NCBI GenBank assembly: GCA_030428905.1
Contig: JAUIED010000001.1
Coordinates: 186,001-250,000 of the forward strand
Direction: 5' to 3'
DNA: 64,000 nucleotides
From: Gammaproteobacteria bacterium
GTDB taxonomy: Bacteria > Pseudomonadota > Gammaproteobacteria > Pseudomonadales > Azotimanducaceae
Part shown: piece after piece, positions 16,139 to 25,344 of the stretch
Position numbering within the stretch: position 1 is the stretch's first letter
Layout of the letters: the number at the start of each line of letters is the position of its first letter
Position numbers and translations under genes: made by a program
The notes under the pieces: model-generated
Told to the model about the DNA's origin: nothing
Seen by the model: only the letters and a program-made list of their open reading frames with translations
Databases searched by the model: none

Positions 16139-16813
16139 ATGCGGAAGGCTTCATTACTTTCGCGCGACATGGACTCCCGGTTCGAAATCATCACAACCAC
16201 CACAGCGTTCTACCTGTGCCTCGGCTTCGTCTGCATCTTTCTCGAAGCAGGACAGATCGAGCGCCAGATCGCTGTAACCACGCGCGAAGCGGCTGCAGAG
16301 GCAGAGTTGCTGTGGGTTGCCGCCGAAGCGGACGGTCAGCATGTGGCACTGCGCGGTGCTGCCGAGACAGAGAGTGCCCGTCAAGAGGCGCTGGCTTTGG
16401 CGCAACAGGTAGCAGGCGTTGCCTCGGTCACCAATCACATTGAATTGGTGGAGGATGCTGCGATGTGCCAGTCGGCGCTGAATCACAAACTGCAAACCGG
16501 CATTGCGTTTGATGCGGGACGCACGGAAATCAGCGAGGAGAGCTTCAGCGTGCTTCAGGATCTCGCCAATGTGGCAGCGCAGTGTCCGGGAACCCTCGAG
16601 GTAGCAGTGCACACGAGCGCGCGGGGGGATGCCGAGGTTAATCGCAAGCTCGCCCAGCGCCGTGCAGACAACATCGCCCGATATCTGATCCGCGCCGGTG
16701 TACCGGCATCGAAGCTCGCTGCCAGTGGTGTCGGCGAAGATCAGCCGATGGCAGGTGCGGTGGACGACGTCAACGAGCGTATTGAAATCCGTGTGCGGAG
16801 CAGCCTGGCATGA
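16139..16813 (+). CDS. OmpA-family protein, membrane-anchored
   Basis: About 224 residues: one N-terminal hydrophobic segment (AFYLCLGFVCIFLEAG), a middle part resembling a BON-like domain (LRGAAETESARQEALALAQQVAGV), and a C-terminal OmpA peptidoglycan-binding domain with IAFDAGRTEIS and NRKLAQRRADNIARYLI. OmpA domains bind diaminopimelate of peptidoglycan, so it likely links the inner membrane to the wall. Start 16139 follows GGGGGCAG; ATG 16169 is an alternative. The stop overlaps the next ATG (ATGA), indicating co-translation with the coiled-coil protein. Confidence 0.82.
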   Translation: MRKASLLSRDMDSRFEIITTTTAFYLCLGFVCIFLEAGQIERQIAVTTREAAAEAELLWVAAEADGQHVALRGAAETESARQEALALAQQVAGVASVTNHIELVEDAAMCQSALNHKLQTGIAFDAGRTEISEESFSVLQDLANVAAQCPGTLEVAVHTSARGDAEVNRKLAQRRADNIARYLIRAGVPASKLAASGVGEDQPMAGAVDDVNERIEIRVRSSLA

Positions 16814-17448
16814 CCTTTCTTGTTAGCAAAATTTTTGCCTATCTCGCCGTCGCACTTGCCGGCGGTGCAGGCGTTGGCTGGATGCTGCGCGCACGGGTGA
16901 AGGCGGAAGAGCAGGTGGATACCAGCGAGATGGTCAGCCTGCAGGGTCGCGTGGATCAGCTCGAGCGGGCACTTGCGAGCCGTGATGAAGAGATTGCCAC
17001 GCTCGAGCGCAACGCCGCTCCTGCCGAAGAGACGGAACGACAGGCGGCGGAGCTGAACGCCAAGACCCACCGCGTTGTGCAGCTTGAGGAACAGGTACGA
17101 GCGTTGCACGTGCAGTTGGAGCTTGCGGGCTCGCAGCCGGCCAGCGATGAAGCCGATAGCCTCATATCCGCGCTGCACAATGAGATTGCCCGTTTGCGGG
17201 ATGCTCTGGTCGAAGCGCAGAGTGCACCGGGGCGGTCTGCCGCGGAGCTGGAACGCGCCTCCAAAGAGCTGGAAGCACGGCTGGTGCGCAAAGCGGCTGA
17301 GCTCGACCGGCTGGAGCAGGCGCTGGCCCGAGAGGAACGCAAGGTGCGGGAGCTGGAACGGGAGCGCGAGCTCCAGAATAAGTCGCTGCACGTACTGCAC
17401 CAGCAGCTCGAACTCGAACGGGATCGGCCACGTTCCGCGCACGGCTGA
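16810..17448 (+). CDS. Membrane-anchored coiled-coil protein
   Basis: I do not recognise a named family. The 212 residues begin with a short membrane helix (AYLAVALAGGAGVGWML). Most of the rest is heptad-rich, with many Glu/Arg/Leu repeats (VDQLERALASRDEEIATLE; LEQALAREERKVRELERER), predicting a long coiled coil. It overlaps the OmpA-type gene by 4 bp, so the pair may form a cell-envelope structural unit: one binds peptidoglycan, the other projects as a rod. It precedes the DUF805-like gene by 23 bp. Confidence 0.75.
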   Translation: MTFLVSKIFAYLAVALAGGAGVGWMLRARVKAEEQVDTSEMVSLQGRVDQLERALASRDEEIATLERNAAPAEETERQAAELNAKTHRVVQLEEQVRALHVQLELAGSQPASDEADSLISALHNEIARLRDALVEAQSAPGRSAAELERASKELEARLVRKAAELDRLEQALAREERKVRELERERELQNKSLHVLHQQLELERDRPRSAHG

Positions 17449-17471
17449 ACCTCACCGCCAGGAGTTTCTGT

Positions 17472-17924
17472 ATGTCTGATGTTTACGCAGCGCCACAAGC
17501 CGACCTGACCACGGATTACCGTTCTGTTCCGGATTACCCAGGCCTCACCCGTATGCCGTACTTTCTGTGGATGATGGGCGTGCAACTCGGGGGCACGGCG
17601 ATCATGGCGGCGCTGGCTGCTGCCGTGGATCCGGCCCTGGGAGTGGCGGCGGGTTACGCCCTGCTTCTCGGCGGTTTTGCATACCTCAACGTGCTGCGTT
17701 TTCGCAATCAGGGGGCCAGTGGTTGGTGGGCGCTCGGGCTGTTCGTACCGATCCTCAACTTCTACGTTGGCATTCGCGCGCTCGCCTACCAGGAAGGGTA
17801 CTGCGATGAGGGCCGCCTGGATCGTACCGGCAAGATCATTGTGTATCTGTATGTCGGCAGCGTGCTGCTTGCGGTTACGGCAGCCATTTTTCTACCGATG
17901 TTCGCCGCGGCAGTGGAGCCCTGA
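17472..17924 (+). CDS. Small integral membrane protein, DUF805-like
   Basis: 150 residues with an N-terminal SDVYAAPQADL, a signature frequently seen ahead of small bacterial membrane domains, and four hydrophobic segments. The central segment FRNQGASGWWALGLFVPILNF resembles the RxRxxGxSGWW...VPxxN pattern of DUF805 proteins. Function is unknown. A ribosome site (CAGGAG) precedes the ATG. It is probably in the same transcript as the two upstream genes. Confidence 0.75.
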   Translation: MSDVYAAPQADLTTDYRSVPDYPGLTRMPYFLWMMGVQLGGTAIMAALAAAVDPALGVAAGYALLLGGFAYLNVLRFRNQGASGWWALGLFVPILNFYVGIRALAYQEGYCDEGRLDRTGKIIVYLYVGSVLLAVTAAIFLPMFAAAVEP

Positions 17925-17993
17925 CAGACAGCTTCTTCCGCAGTCAGTGTATTCACGTATCCTGTACTCCAAGCGTTCTGGGTGCAGGTCTTC

Positions 17994-19238
17994 ATGTTTC
18001 GTTCTCTGAGCATTGCGCTTGCGAGCCTGCTGTTCTCCTTCGGCAGTCACGCTGCAGCCTTGCCACCGCTGGTCGTGGTGATCTCCATGGACGGAGTTCG
18101 GTGGGACTATCCCGATGAACCCGGCCTGGTAGCGCTCAGCCGCATGCAGAGGGAGGGTGCGCGTGCGCAAAGCCTGGTGCCGGTTTACCCGTCCAACACC
18201 TTTCCCGGCCATGTGTCGCTGGCGACCGGCGCGCATCCGGATGTGCATGGCATCGTCGACAATGTCTTCAACGACAGGCAACGGGGTCGTTACGTGTACT
18301 CATCGGATGCCAGTTGGCTGCGTGCCGAGCCCATATGGATTGCTGCCGAGCGCCAGGGCTTGAAAGCGGCAACCTATTTCTGGGTGGGTTCGGAGTCGGA
18401 CTGGCGTGGCACGGGTACGAGCTATCGCATTGCGCCCTTCGATGGCACGCGTGCGGAGTCGCTCAAGGTGGCGCAGATACTGGAGTGGTTACGTCTGCCC
18501 GAAGCGGAGCGCCCGCGCCTGATCATGAGCTATTTCGCCGGTACAGATAATGTGGCGCACAACCGCGGGCCCGATAGCGCCGCGATGCGCGAACAGCTGC
18601 TGGCGCAGGATGCGCAGTTGCTCTTGCTCATGCAGGGTATCGATGCGCTTGCGTTGTGGCCGCGCCTGACGCTCATCGTCGTCAGTGATCATGGCATGAC
18701 CGCCATGGGGGACTTCGTGTCGCTGGAGGATGCGCTGGTGGAAGCTGGTGTCGCGGCGCAGGTGGATGGCTCCACGGTTGCACATGTTTTTCTCGAAAAT
18801 TCGGGTGCGATGGAGAAGGCTCGTGCAGTACTTCAAGCCCAGGATGAGCGCCTCACGGTCATGACCGGCGCTGAAGCTGCTTCCCGCTTTCGCTTTGCCG
18901 CTGCGGGTCGAACCGGCGATCTGGTCGTGCTGGCGGAGCCGCCGGTGTTGCTGCAACGGCCCGACGGTGTGGAGGGCCTGCTGATGGGCGCGCTGCGTTT
19001 CTTTGGCTGGGACTTTGGCGGCCATGGCTATCTGCCGAGCCATGGGGACATGCATGGTGTGTTCCTGGCGATGGGCGGGGTGGTACCGGCAGGCGAGCAG
19101 CTGCCATCCGTGCATCAGGTGGATGTGGCTCCCACCGTCGCGCGCCTGCTCGGCATCGAGCCACCGCTGCAGGCAGAGGGTCAGGCCATCGAGGCGTTGT
19201 TTACTGGCCCTGCCGTCGCACCTGCGCAAGGTCAGTAA
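17994..19238 (+). CDS. Nucleotide pyrophosphatase/phosphodiesterase (ENPP-type)
   Basis: A 414-residue exported protein with signal peptide (RSLSIALASLLFSFGSHAA) and alkaline-phosphatase-superfamily metal sites: VVVISMDGVRWDY, nucleophile Thr in YPSNTFPGHVSL, IVVSDHGM and the C-terminal HGYLPSHGDMHG. This is the ENPP arrangement; relatives cleave nucleotide pyrophosphates or phosphodiesters in the periplasm, suggesting phosphate or nucleotide scavenging. ATG 17994 is preferred (AGG 6 bp upstream) over GTG 17982. The last 38 bp overlap the convergent MFS gene. Confidence 0.9.
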   Translation: MFRSLSIALASLLFSFGSHAAALPPLVVVISMDGVRWDYPDEPGLVALSRMQREGARAQSLVPVYPSNTFPGHVSLATGAHPDVHGIVDNVFNDRQRGRYVYSSDASWLRAEPIWIAAERQGLKAATYFWVGSESDWRGTGTSYRIAPFDGTRAESLKVAQILEWLRLPEAERPRLIMSYFAGTDNVAHNRGPDSAAMREQLLAQDAQLLLLMQGIDALALWPRLTLIVVSDHGMTAMGDFVSLEDALVEAGVAAQVDGSTVAHVFLENSGAMEKARAVLQAQDERLTVMTGAEAASRFRFAAAGRTGDLVVLAEPPVLLQRPDGVEGLLMGALRFFGWDFGGHGYLPSHGDMHGVFLAMGGVVPAGEQLPSVHQVDVAPTVARLLGIEPPLQAEGQAIEALFTGPAVAPAQGQ

Positions 19239-20391
19239 ACAAAGCAAGCGACGTCGTCACCAGCAGCATCCCGGTTACCGGTACCCACACGGCCTGATGC
19301 ACGCCCAGATGCTCCACGCACCAGCCGAGCAGCGCGCTGCCCACAGGCATTCCGCCCATGAAGCCGAGTGAGTACACACTCAGCAGGCGCGCGCGGGCGT
19401 CTGCCGGAGCTGCCTCCTGTACGATGCTGCGCGACATCGTCATGCTGATGCCGCCGCACAGACCCCACAGATACACCACCGTGTAGAAAGCCCAAATGGG
19501 TAGCTCCTGGGTCAGCACGCTCAAAACAGAGAGACTCACGGCGCTGCCGATCAGCAGCGCCCGGCCCGGGCGTTCCAGGCCGCCGCGCCGCATCAGCCAG
19601 AACACGGTGGTGCAGGTGCCGAGCATGTTGGCGGCGAAGGCGGCAGCGATACCGCGAGACGTGCCGCCGTAAACGTCGCGCACCATGAGTGGCAGGACGA
19701 CCACGTAGGTTCCGGCGAAAAAGATACCCACGGAAAACGCCTGCATCACTGCCGGACGGATGGTGGAAGAGCGCCACGCGAGCCTTACGCCCTCTGCGAT
19801 CTCTGCAATGGCGGCGCGCCGCGGAGCGCTTGGCTTTGCCGCTACCGGAATGCGCCGTGTGGCGAAGGTTGCCAGCAGTAGCACCAGCGACTGGGTAATG
19901 AGAATGGGGATGATGCCCGTGAGGGAAGCCATCGAGCCGATGGCGAAGCCGACGATCTGCACGCCGTACTGCACGCCGATGGACAGGATCACCACCCGCT
20001 GCACCTGATCACCGGCGATGCGGTTGAGCAGCGCATCCCTCGCCGGTTGGGCAAAAGCGCCAAACGTGCCGCCCACCAGCGCCCAGCCGATGAGCACGGC
20101 ATAGGTGAGGGAATCCATGCTGGCCAGTGCAGCGATGACCAGGGGTGGTGCCATCATGCCGAACTGCAGCGCGATCAGAAGCCGGCGCTGATCGAATCGG
20201 TCGCCCACCACCCCACCCCAGAGCAGCAATACCAGCATGGGTAGTTGCGAGGCCATCTGCGCCAGGCCGACCCGGGTGGGGCTTTCATGCAGGTGCACCG
20301 CCACCAGGTAGGGGAACAGCACGATCTGGATGCCGCCGGGAATGAGGAACAGTGCGGTGCTCGTCAGGTACCAGCGCAGACCTTGCGTCAT
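19201..20391 (-). CDS. MFS transporter (EntS/enterobactin-exporter-like)
   Basis: About 396 residues with roughly twelve membrane segments and the MFS loop 2-3 motif GGVVGDRFDQRRLL. The general sequence type is the MFS_3/EntS group of exporters. The ligand is not indicated by neighbours. ATG 20391 (GGAG 9 bp upstream) is preferred over the longer frame to 20436. It is divergent from DNA polymerase II with 65 bp between starts and overlaps the ENPP-type gene at its 3' end. Confidence 0.88.
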   Translation of the reverse strand: MTQGLRWYLTSTALFLIPGGIQIVLFPYLVAVHLHESPTRVGLAQMASQLPMLVLLLWGGVVGDRFDQRRLLIALQFGMMAPPLVIAALASMDSLTYAVLIGWALVGGTFGAFAQPARDALLNRIAGDQVQRVVILSIGVQYGVQIVGFAIGSMASLTGIIPILITQSLVLLLATFATRRIPVAAKPSAPRRAAIAEIAEGVRLAWRSSTIRPAVMQAFSVGIFFAGTYVVVLPLMVRDVYGGTSRGIAAAFAANMLGTCTTVFWLMRRGGLERPGRALLIGSAVSLSVLSVLTQELPIWAFYTVVYLWGLCGGISMTMSRSIVQEAAPADARARLLSVYSLGFMGGMPVGSALLGWCVEHLGVHQAVWVPVTGMLLVTTSLALFTDLAQVRRQGQ

Positions 20392-20456
20392 GGGCGCAGC
20401 TCCGCAGACGGCTTCTTCGCCGGTGCAGTGCCGCACTCCTGGTGCACAATGGCAGT

Positions 20457-22784
20457 ATGACGGCGCATGTGGGTGTGATCTTTCAGGCGAGCTACCGGGT
20501 TCAGCACGGGCGGCCGGTAGTGTACCTCTACGGGCGGCTGCGCAGCGGCGCTACCTTCCTGGCGCGGGATTTTCGCCAGGTACCGCACTTCTACATCCGC
20601 GCCGCCGACGCGCATCGGTTGCGCGGTGTGGTGGCACAGCCAAGCAGCAAGCACACCATGTCCGGCGCGCCGGTTCTGCGCGTCGATGTGGCGGTGCCGA
20701 GCGACGCGCCGCCGCTCAGAGAGCAGCTGCACGGTGCAGGTGCGCGCACGTTTGAGGCCGACGTGCGTTTTGCCATGCGCTATCTCATCGACCGCAACAT
20801 TCGCGGCGGTGTGGAGATTCGCGGTGAGCCTCAGCCGGGGGACGGTGTGGACTGGGTGTTCGACGACGCGGAACTGCGGCCAGCGCGTGTGCAGGTGGTG
20901 CCGCGAGTCCTGGCCTTCGATATCGAAACCAACCCTTCTGCGGAACGCCTTCTTGCCATCAGCGCCTTCGGGCTCGGCGTGGATGAGGTCGTGGTGGTCG
21001 ACGGCTCTGGCAGGCCCATGCCCGATGGTGCCCGCGCGGTGGCAGACGAGTATGCCGCACTCGAGTGGTTCTGCCGGTTGCTCGAGCGCCTGGACGTGGA
21101 CGTGCTCACGGGTTGGAACGTGGTGGATTTCGACCTGGCGTTTCTGCAGCAGGTCGCCCGCCGGGTAGGCCATGCGTTCCGTCTCGGGCGGGGTGCGGGC
21201 GAGTTGCGGCTGCGCAAAGCGGAAGGCTATTTCGGCAGCGGCCAGGCCACCATTCCCGGGCGTGTGGTGCTCGATGGGCTCGACCTCGTGCGCGGCGCGT
21301 TTGTGCGCATGGACGACTATTCGCTGGAAGCGGTGGCGCAACAGGTGCTGGGTGAAGGCAAGGCGGTGCAGGGCGCGGTGCGCGACCGCGTGCAGGAAAT
21401 CCTGCACAACTACAATAACGACCTCGCGGCGTTCGCACTCTACGCACGCACAGACGCGCGCCTGGCGCTGCAGATCATCGAGCGTCTGCAACTGGTGCAG
21501 CTCGCCTTTGCCCGCTCTGCGCTGACCGGCATGATGCCGGACCGGGTGGCGGCGAGCATCGCTTCTTTCGACTTTCTCTACCTGTCGGAGCTTTCACGGC
21601 GAGGTGTAGTGGCCCCCACCGTGCGCTCAGATGACGCCCGTGTTCACGTCAGCCAGGCGGGCGGGCAGGTCTTCGAACCGCTGGTCGGAGTGCACGCCAA
21701 CGTGTGGGTGTTCGACTTCAAGAGCCTGTATCCGAGCATCATCCGCACCTATGGCATCGACCCTTTGCACTATGTGAGCAGCGAAGACCACATGGCTGAC
21801 GCGGTGCAGCTCGCCACCGGCGCACGCTTCCGGCGTGGCACCGTCCAGGCGCCGGCGATCCTGCCGGGCATGCTGGATGAGCTGTTCGAGCAGCGTGAGC
21901 AAGCCAAGCGACGAGGCGATGAGGTGGCATCTCAGGCCATCAAGATCCTCATGAACAGTTTCTACGGTGTCTTGGGCACACCGGCCTGCCGTTTTCACAA
22001 TCCGGCGATCGCCAACGCCATCACCGGCCAGGGGCGGCACCTCCTCAACTGGCTGAAAGCGTGGTTCGAGGGAGAGGGTTTCGTGGTGCTCTACGGCGAC
22101 ACCGATAGTGTGTTCGTGCGCAGCGACATCGATGATGCCGAAGCGGCCGATCGCGCCGCGCAACAAGTGGTGCAACGGGTGAATGCCGATCTTGCAGACT
22201 TCGTGCGCGAGCAGGCAGGCGTGCGGAGCCGGCTCGAGCTCGAGTACGAAAAGCTCTACACCAAGTTGTTTCTGGCATCGGTCCGGCACGGTTCGAGCGG
22301 CGCGCGTAAGCGCTATGCCGGTATGCGCTTCGGCCGTCAGGAGCCTGAGTTCGTTGGTATGGAGGTAGTCCGGCGGGACTGGACGGAGCTTGCCAAGGAA
22401 GTGCAACGCGAGCTCTACCAGCGGATGTTCGCCGGCACCCCGGTGCATCAATATCTGGAATCGGTGGTGCGGGAGCTTCGGTCGGGCCAGCGCCAGGCGC
22501 AGCTCGTGTACCGCAAGGGGCTGCGCAAAGCACCGGAAGCGTACACCGCCAGCAGCCCGCCGCACGTGGTTGCAGCGCGCAAGGCGAAGTCGCCGCCCGG
22601 CCGCATCGTGTCCTACGTGATGACCCATGCTGGACCGGAACCCATCGACAACATCACGGCTGCATATGACATCGAGCACTACGTGGAAAAGCAGATACGC
22701 CCGGTTGCAGAGCCCGTGCTTTCGGCCCTTGGCCTCGAGTTTGCCAAGGTCATTGGCGACGATAGGCAGCTTGGACTGTTCTGA
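20457..22784 (+). CDS. polB: DNA polymerase II (family B)
   Basis: 775 residues with the family B order: exonuclease motifs AFDIETNP, GWNVVDFDLAFL and YARTDARL, then polymerase motif A DFKSLYPSIIRTYGID, motif B KILMNSFYGVLGT and motif C YGDTDSVFV. All catalytic acids are intact. This length and pattern match bacterial Pol II, an SOS-associated enzyme for replication restart and bypass of damage. ATG 20457 begins the conserved N-terminus; the longer frame would run into the divergent MFS gene. No LexA box is evident in the short gap. Confidence 0.95.
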   Translation: MTAHVGVIFQASYRVQHGRPVVYLYGRLRSGATFLARDFRQVPHFYIRAADAHRLRGVVAQPSSKHTMSGAPVLRVDVAVPSDAPPLREQLHGAGARTFEADVRFAMRYLIDRNIRGGVEIRGEPQPGDGVDWVFDDAELRPARVQVVPRVLAFDIETNPSAERLLAISAFGLGVDEVVVVDGSGRPMPDGARAVADEYAALEWFCRLLERLDVDVLTGWNVVDFDLAFLQQVARRVGHAFRLGRGAGELRLRKAEGYFGSGQATIPGRVVLDGLDLVRGAFVRMDDYSLEAVAQQVLGEGKAVQGAVRDRVQEILHNYNNDLAAFALYARTDARLALQIIERLQLVQLAFARSALTGMMPDRVAASIASFDFLYLSELSRRGVVAPTVRSDDARVHVSQAGGQVFEPLVGVHANVWVFDFKSLYPSIIRTYGIDPLHYVSSEDHMADAVQLATGARFRRGTVQAPAILPGMLDELFEQREQAKRRGDEVASQAIKILMNSFYGVLGTPACRFHNPAIANAITGQGRHLLNWLKAWFEGEGFVVLYGDTDSVFVRSDIDDAEAADRAAQQVVQRVNADLADFVREQAGVRSRLELEYEKLYTKLFLASVRHGSSGARKRYAGMRFGRQEPEFVGMEVVRRDWTELAKEVQRELYQRMFAGTPVHQYLESVVRELRSGQRQAQLVYRKGLRKAPEAYTASSPPHVVAARKAKSPPGRIVSYVMTHAGPEPIDNITAAYDIEHYVEKQIRPVAEPVLSALGLEFAKVIGDDRQLGLF

Positions 22785-22849
22785 CGGTTGGTGCGCTGCG
22801 TTACGACGGTGTTGCAGAGAAGAAGGTCGATCTGTCTGATGAAGGGGTC

Positions 22850-22906
22850 TGACTAATTTCCACTTGAATGGAAAAAAGTTTTGACTAATTTCCATTTGAA
22901 GAGAAA
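22850..22906. promoter_or_regulatory. Duplicated operator-like motif upstream of the DUF4143 ATPase
   Basis: TGACTAATTTCCAYTTGAA occurs at 22850-22868 and again at 22882-22900, 32 bp apart. The first copy extends into a perfect inverted repeat, TTTCCA-CTTGAA-TGGAAA (22857-22874); in the second the right arm is degenerate (GAGAAA). The pair ends just before ATG 22915 and suggests cooperative, possibly autogenous, repression. Confidence 0.6.
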
Positions 22907-22914
22907 ATAGTCGA

Positions 22915-24054
22915 ATGGACAGATATCTCAGCAAGGCGATTCGCGAGGACCTGACGAGCAGGATTGTGATCCTCACGGGCCCTCGACAGTGTGGCAAAAC
23001 CACATTGTCGAAGATGCTGCTGGATGACTACGACTACCTCAATCACGACCTGGCTGAGCATCGGCTGCTGTTTCACGATAAGGCCTGGGACCGGAACCGA
23101 CCGCTCGTCATCTTCGATGAGCTCCACAAAATGCCGGACTGGAAATCGTGGTTGAAAGGCGTCTACGACGTGGAAGGTATTCCGCCGGCGATGGTGGTCA
23201 CCGGCAGTGCCCGACTCAACGCCTTTCGAAAAGTCGGAGACTCCCTGGCAGGCAGGCACTTCAACTTCCGCCTGCATCCGCTGGATCTGAAGGAAGCCCT
23301 GGCTTTCACCAACGCCGCTCCTGGTGAAGCATATGAGCAGCTGCTGAAAGTGGGGGGGTTCCCAGAGCCCTACCTTGCCGGGACCAGGCGTTTTTACAAC
23401 CGTTGGAAACGGTCGCACATCGACCTGATTCTGAAGGAAGATCTCACCACTCTGACAGCGGTTCGAGATATTCAATCTATCGAGACGCTGATCGAGCTGC
23501 TCAGGCGACGTGTGGGAAGTCCCGTTTCGGCAAACTCACTTGCGCGGGATCTCCAGAAAAGTCCGACCACAATACAGAACTGGCTCCAGCTCCTTGTCGA
23601 CCTGTACGTGATTTTTCGTGTCTCCCCGTACCACAAAAACATCGCTCGAGCGTTGCTCAAAGAGCCGAAGTACTACTTCTACGACAACGCAATGGTGGAG
23701 GGTGACGAAGGCGCAAGACTGGAGAACCTCGTCGCATGTGCGTTGCTCAAGGAAGCGCAGAGGGCGGTAGATGTGGAGGGAGCCGACTATGACCTTCAAT
23801 ACATCCGGGACAAGGAAGGCCGGGAGACTGATTTCCTTCTCACCAATCAGTCAAAGCCTTACTCGCTTGTGGAGGTCAAATGGAGCGATGAAAAACCCAG
23901 CGCACATTTTTCAAGGTTCCTTTCCGACCTCCACATTCAGCGTACCCAAGTGGTTGGAACGATGCACCGCGCACGTTCTTATCCGAACGGGCTCCGCGTT
24001 GAGCCGGCGATAGAGTACCTGGCGAACCTGACGTTGCCTGGAGTGGACAACTGA
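22915..24054 (+). CDS. AAA-type ATPase with DUF4143 C-terminal domain
   Basis: 379 residues: Walker A GPRQCGKTT near residue 23, Walker B VIFDELH near 64, sensor VVTGSARL, then a C-terminal DUF4143/nuclease-like region (YYFYDNAMVEGD, GRETDFLL and LVEVKWS, the last two resembling a PD-(D/E)XK half-site). Such AAA_14/DUF4143 genes are very common, patchily distributed singletons of unknown function, sometimes proposed as mobile or defence-related. This stretch looks visibly less GC-rich than its neighbours. No clear ribosome site precedes the ATG. Confidence 0.88.
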   Translation: MDRYLSKAIREDLTSRIVILTGPRQCGKTTLSKMLLDDYDYLNHDLAEHRLLFHDKAWDRNRPLVIFDELHKMPDWKSWLKGVYDVEGIPPAMVVTGSARLNAFRKVGDSLAGRHFNFRLHPLDLKEALAFTNAAPGEAYEQLLKVGGFPEPYLAGTRRFYNRWKRSHIDLILKEDLTTLTAVRDIQSIETLIELLRRRVGSPVSANSLARDLQKSPTTIQNWLQLLVDLYVIFRVSPYHKNIARALLKEPKYYFYDNAMVEGDEGARLENLVACALLKEAQRAVDVEGADYDLQYIRDKEGRETDFLLTNQSKPYSLVEVKWSDEKPSAHFSRFLSDLHIQRTQVVGTMHRARSYPNGLRVEPAIEYLANLTLPGVDN

Positions 24055-24144
24055 AGGCAGCGGCTTCGAAAGCCTACGAGGCCTCGGCAGTGGGTCATCT
24101 CAGCGCAAAAAGACTGGGCGAAAAGCCGCGAAAAACCGCGCGAA

Positions 24145-25344
24145 TCACTTCACAACCGGCTTCCGCGCAGAATTCGTGCCTTCTCTTCTGAACAGGAGCG
24201 TACCAACGGCGAGACCTGTGACAAGCGTGTACACGAATATCGCTGGGGTGCCCATCCAGGCGGCGGCTGCGGTGATGAGCGCTATGCGCAATAGTTCCGC
24301 CCACACCGCTTGCGGCCGGCCCTCCAGGAACGCGCCCTGGGTATAGAACCCGAGCGCGATCAGCCCGGCACAGGTGAGCGTCTGGGTTTGGGGCAGGTCC
24401 GCGCCCAGCAGCGCGAAGGTGGCAGGCACGTGCAGGGCAAACTGCGCAAACGCGTACCACTTTACGGCGGGCTCGATCGCCGGGTCGTACTTGGCCGCAG
24501 TCCACGTGCCTGCGTACGGCGTCACACCCTCCGGTTGCCAGCCTGGGCCTTTGAACCAGAGCTTCAGCTTGTCCACAGGACGGCGCGCCCGGCGCATGTC
24601 TTCGATACCCTCAGCGTAGACGTGCAGGTTGGCCCAGAGCGGATTGAAGCTCTTCAGCTGGCGCGTCATGCCGTACACGCAGCGGTCCTCGTCGCGCTCG
24701 TCGGTGAACGTGCCGAACAAGCGGTCCCAGAGAATGAACACGCCGCCGTAATTTCGGTCGACATAGCAGGGGTTCCTGGCGTGATGCACGCGGTGGTTGG
24801 ACGGCGTCACGAGAACGTAGTCGAGCCACCCCAGACGCCGAATATGTTCGGTGTGCACCCAGAACTGGTAGATCAGGTTCAGGCTGCCCACCGCAATAAT
24901 CATCTCAGCCGGAAAGCCGATCAGGTACAGCGGAATGTAGAACACCGCGTTCAGAAAGCCGGTGCTCGTCTGCCGCAGAGCGGTGGATAGATTGAACTCC
25001 TCGCTCTGGTGGTGGGCCGCGTGTGCTGCCCACAGAATGCGCCATTCGTGCCCGAAGCGGTGGGAAAAGTAGTAGCACACATCGTAGAGCACGAAGGCGG
25101 CCGCCCAGGCGATGGCGCTGCCGGTGTCGATCTGCAGTATTGCATGCTCCGCGAGGAGCGCCTCGAAAGCCGCGGCGCCAAGCCCGATCTGCAGCACTCC
25201 GCGTAGGCGCGACAGCGTACCCATGGCAAGGCTGGACACGGTGTCGTTCAAGCGGTATTGATGGCGCCCTTTCGCCCTGGCGTAGACAAACTCGGCAACG
25301 AGGGCGAGGATAAAAAATGGAATGGCGTAAGGGACGAAATTCAT
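24145..25344 (-). CDS. Fatty acid hydroxylase/sterol desaturase superfamily membrane protein
   Basis: 399 residues with several membrane helices and the His clusters of the di-iron superfamily: HRFGHE, HAAHHQSEEFN and HRVHHARN, in correct order. Members include sterol desaturases, beta-carotene hydroxylases and alkylglycerol monooxygenase; the spacing and the extra C-terminal helices resemble the last. It probably hydroxylates or desaturates a membrane lipid. Its start codon overlaps that of the divergent DUF1295 gene by 2 bases. Confidence 0.9.
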   Translation of the reverse strand: MNFVPYAIPFFILALVAEFVYARAKGRHQYRLNDTVSSLAMGTLSRLRGVLQIGLGAAAFEALLAEHAILQIDTGSAIAWAAAFVLYDVCYYFSHRFGHEWRILWAAHAAHHQSEEFNLSTALRQTSTGFLNAVFYIPLYLIGFPAEMIIAVGSLNLIYQFWVHTEHIRRLGWLDYVLVTPSNHRVHHARNPCYVDRNYGGVFILWDRLFGTFTDERDEDRCVYGMTRQLKSFNPLWANLHVYAEGIEDMRRARRPVDKLKLWFKGPGWQPEGVTPYAGTWTAAKYDPAIEPAVKWYAFAQFALHVPATFALLGADLPQTQTLTCAGLIALGFYTQGAFLEGRPQAVWAELLRIALITAAAAWMGTPAIFVYTLVTGLAVGTLLFRREGTNSARKPVVK

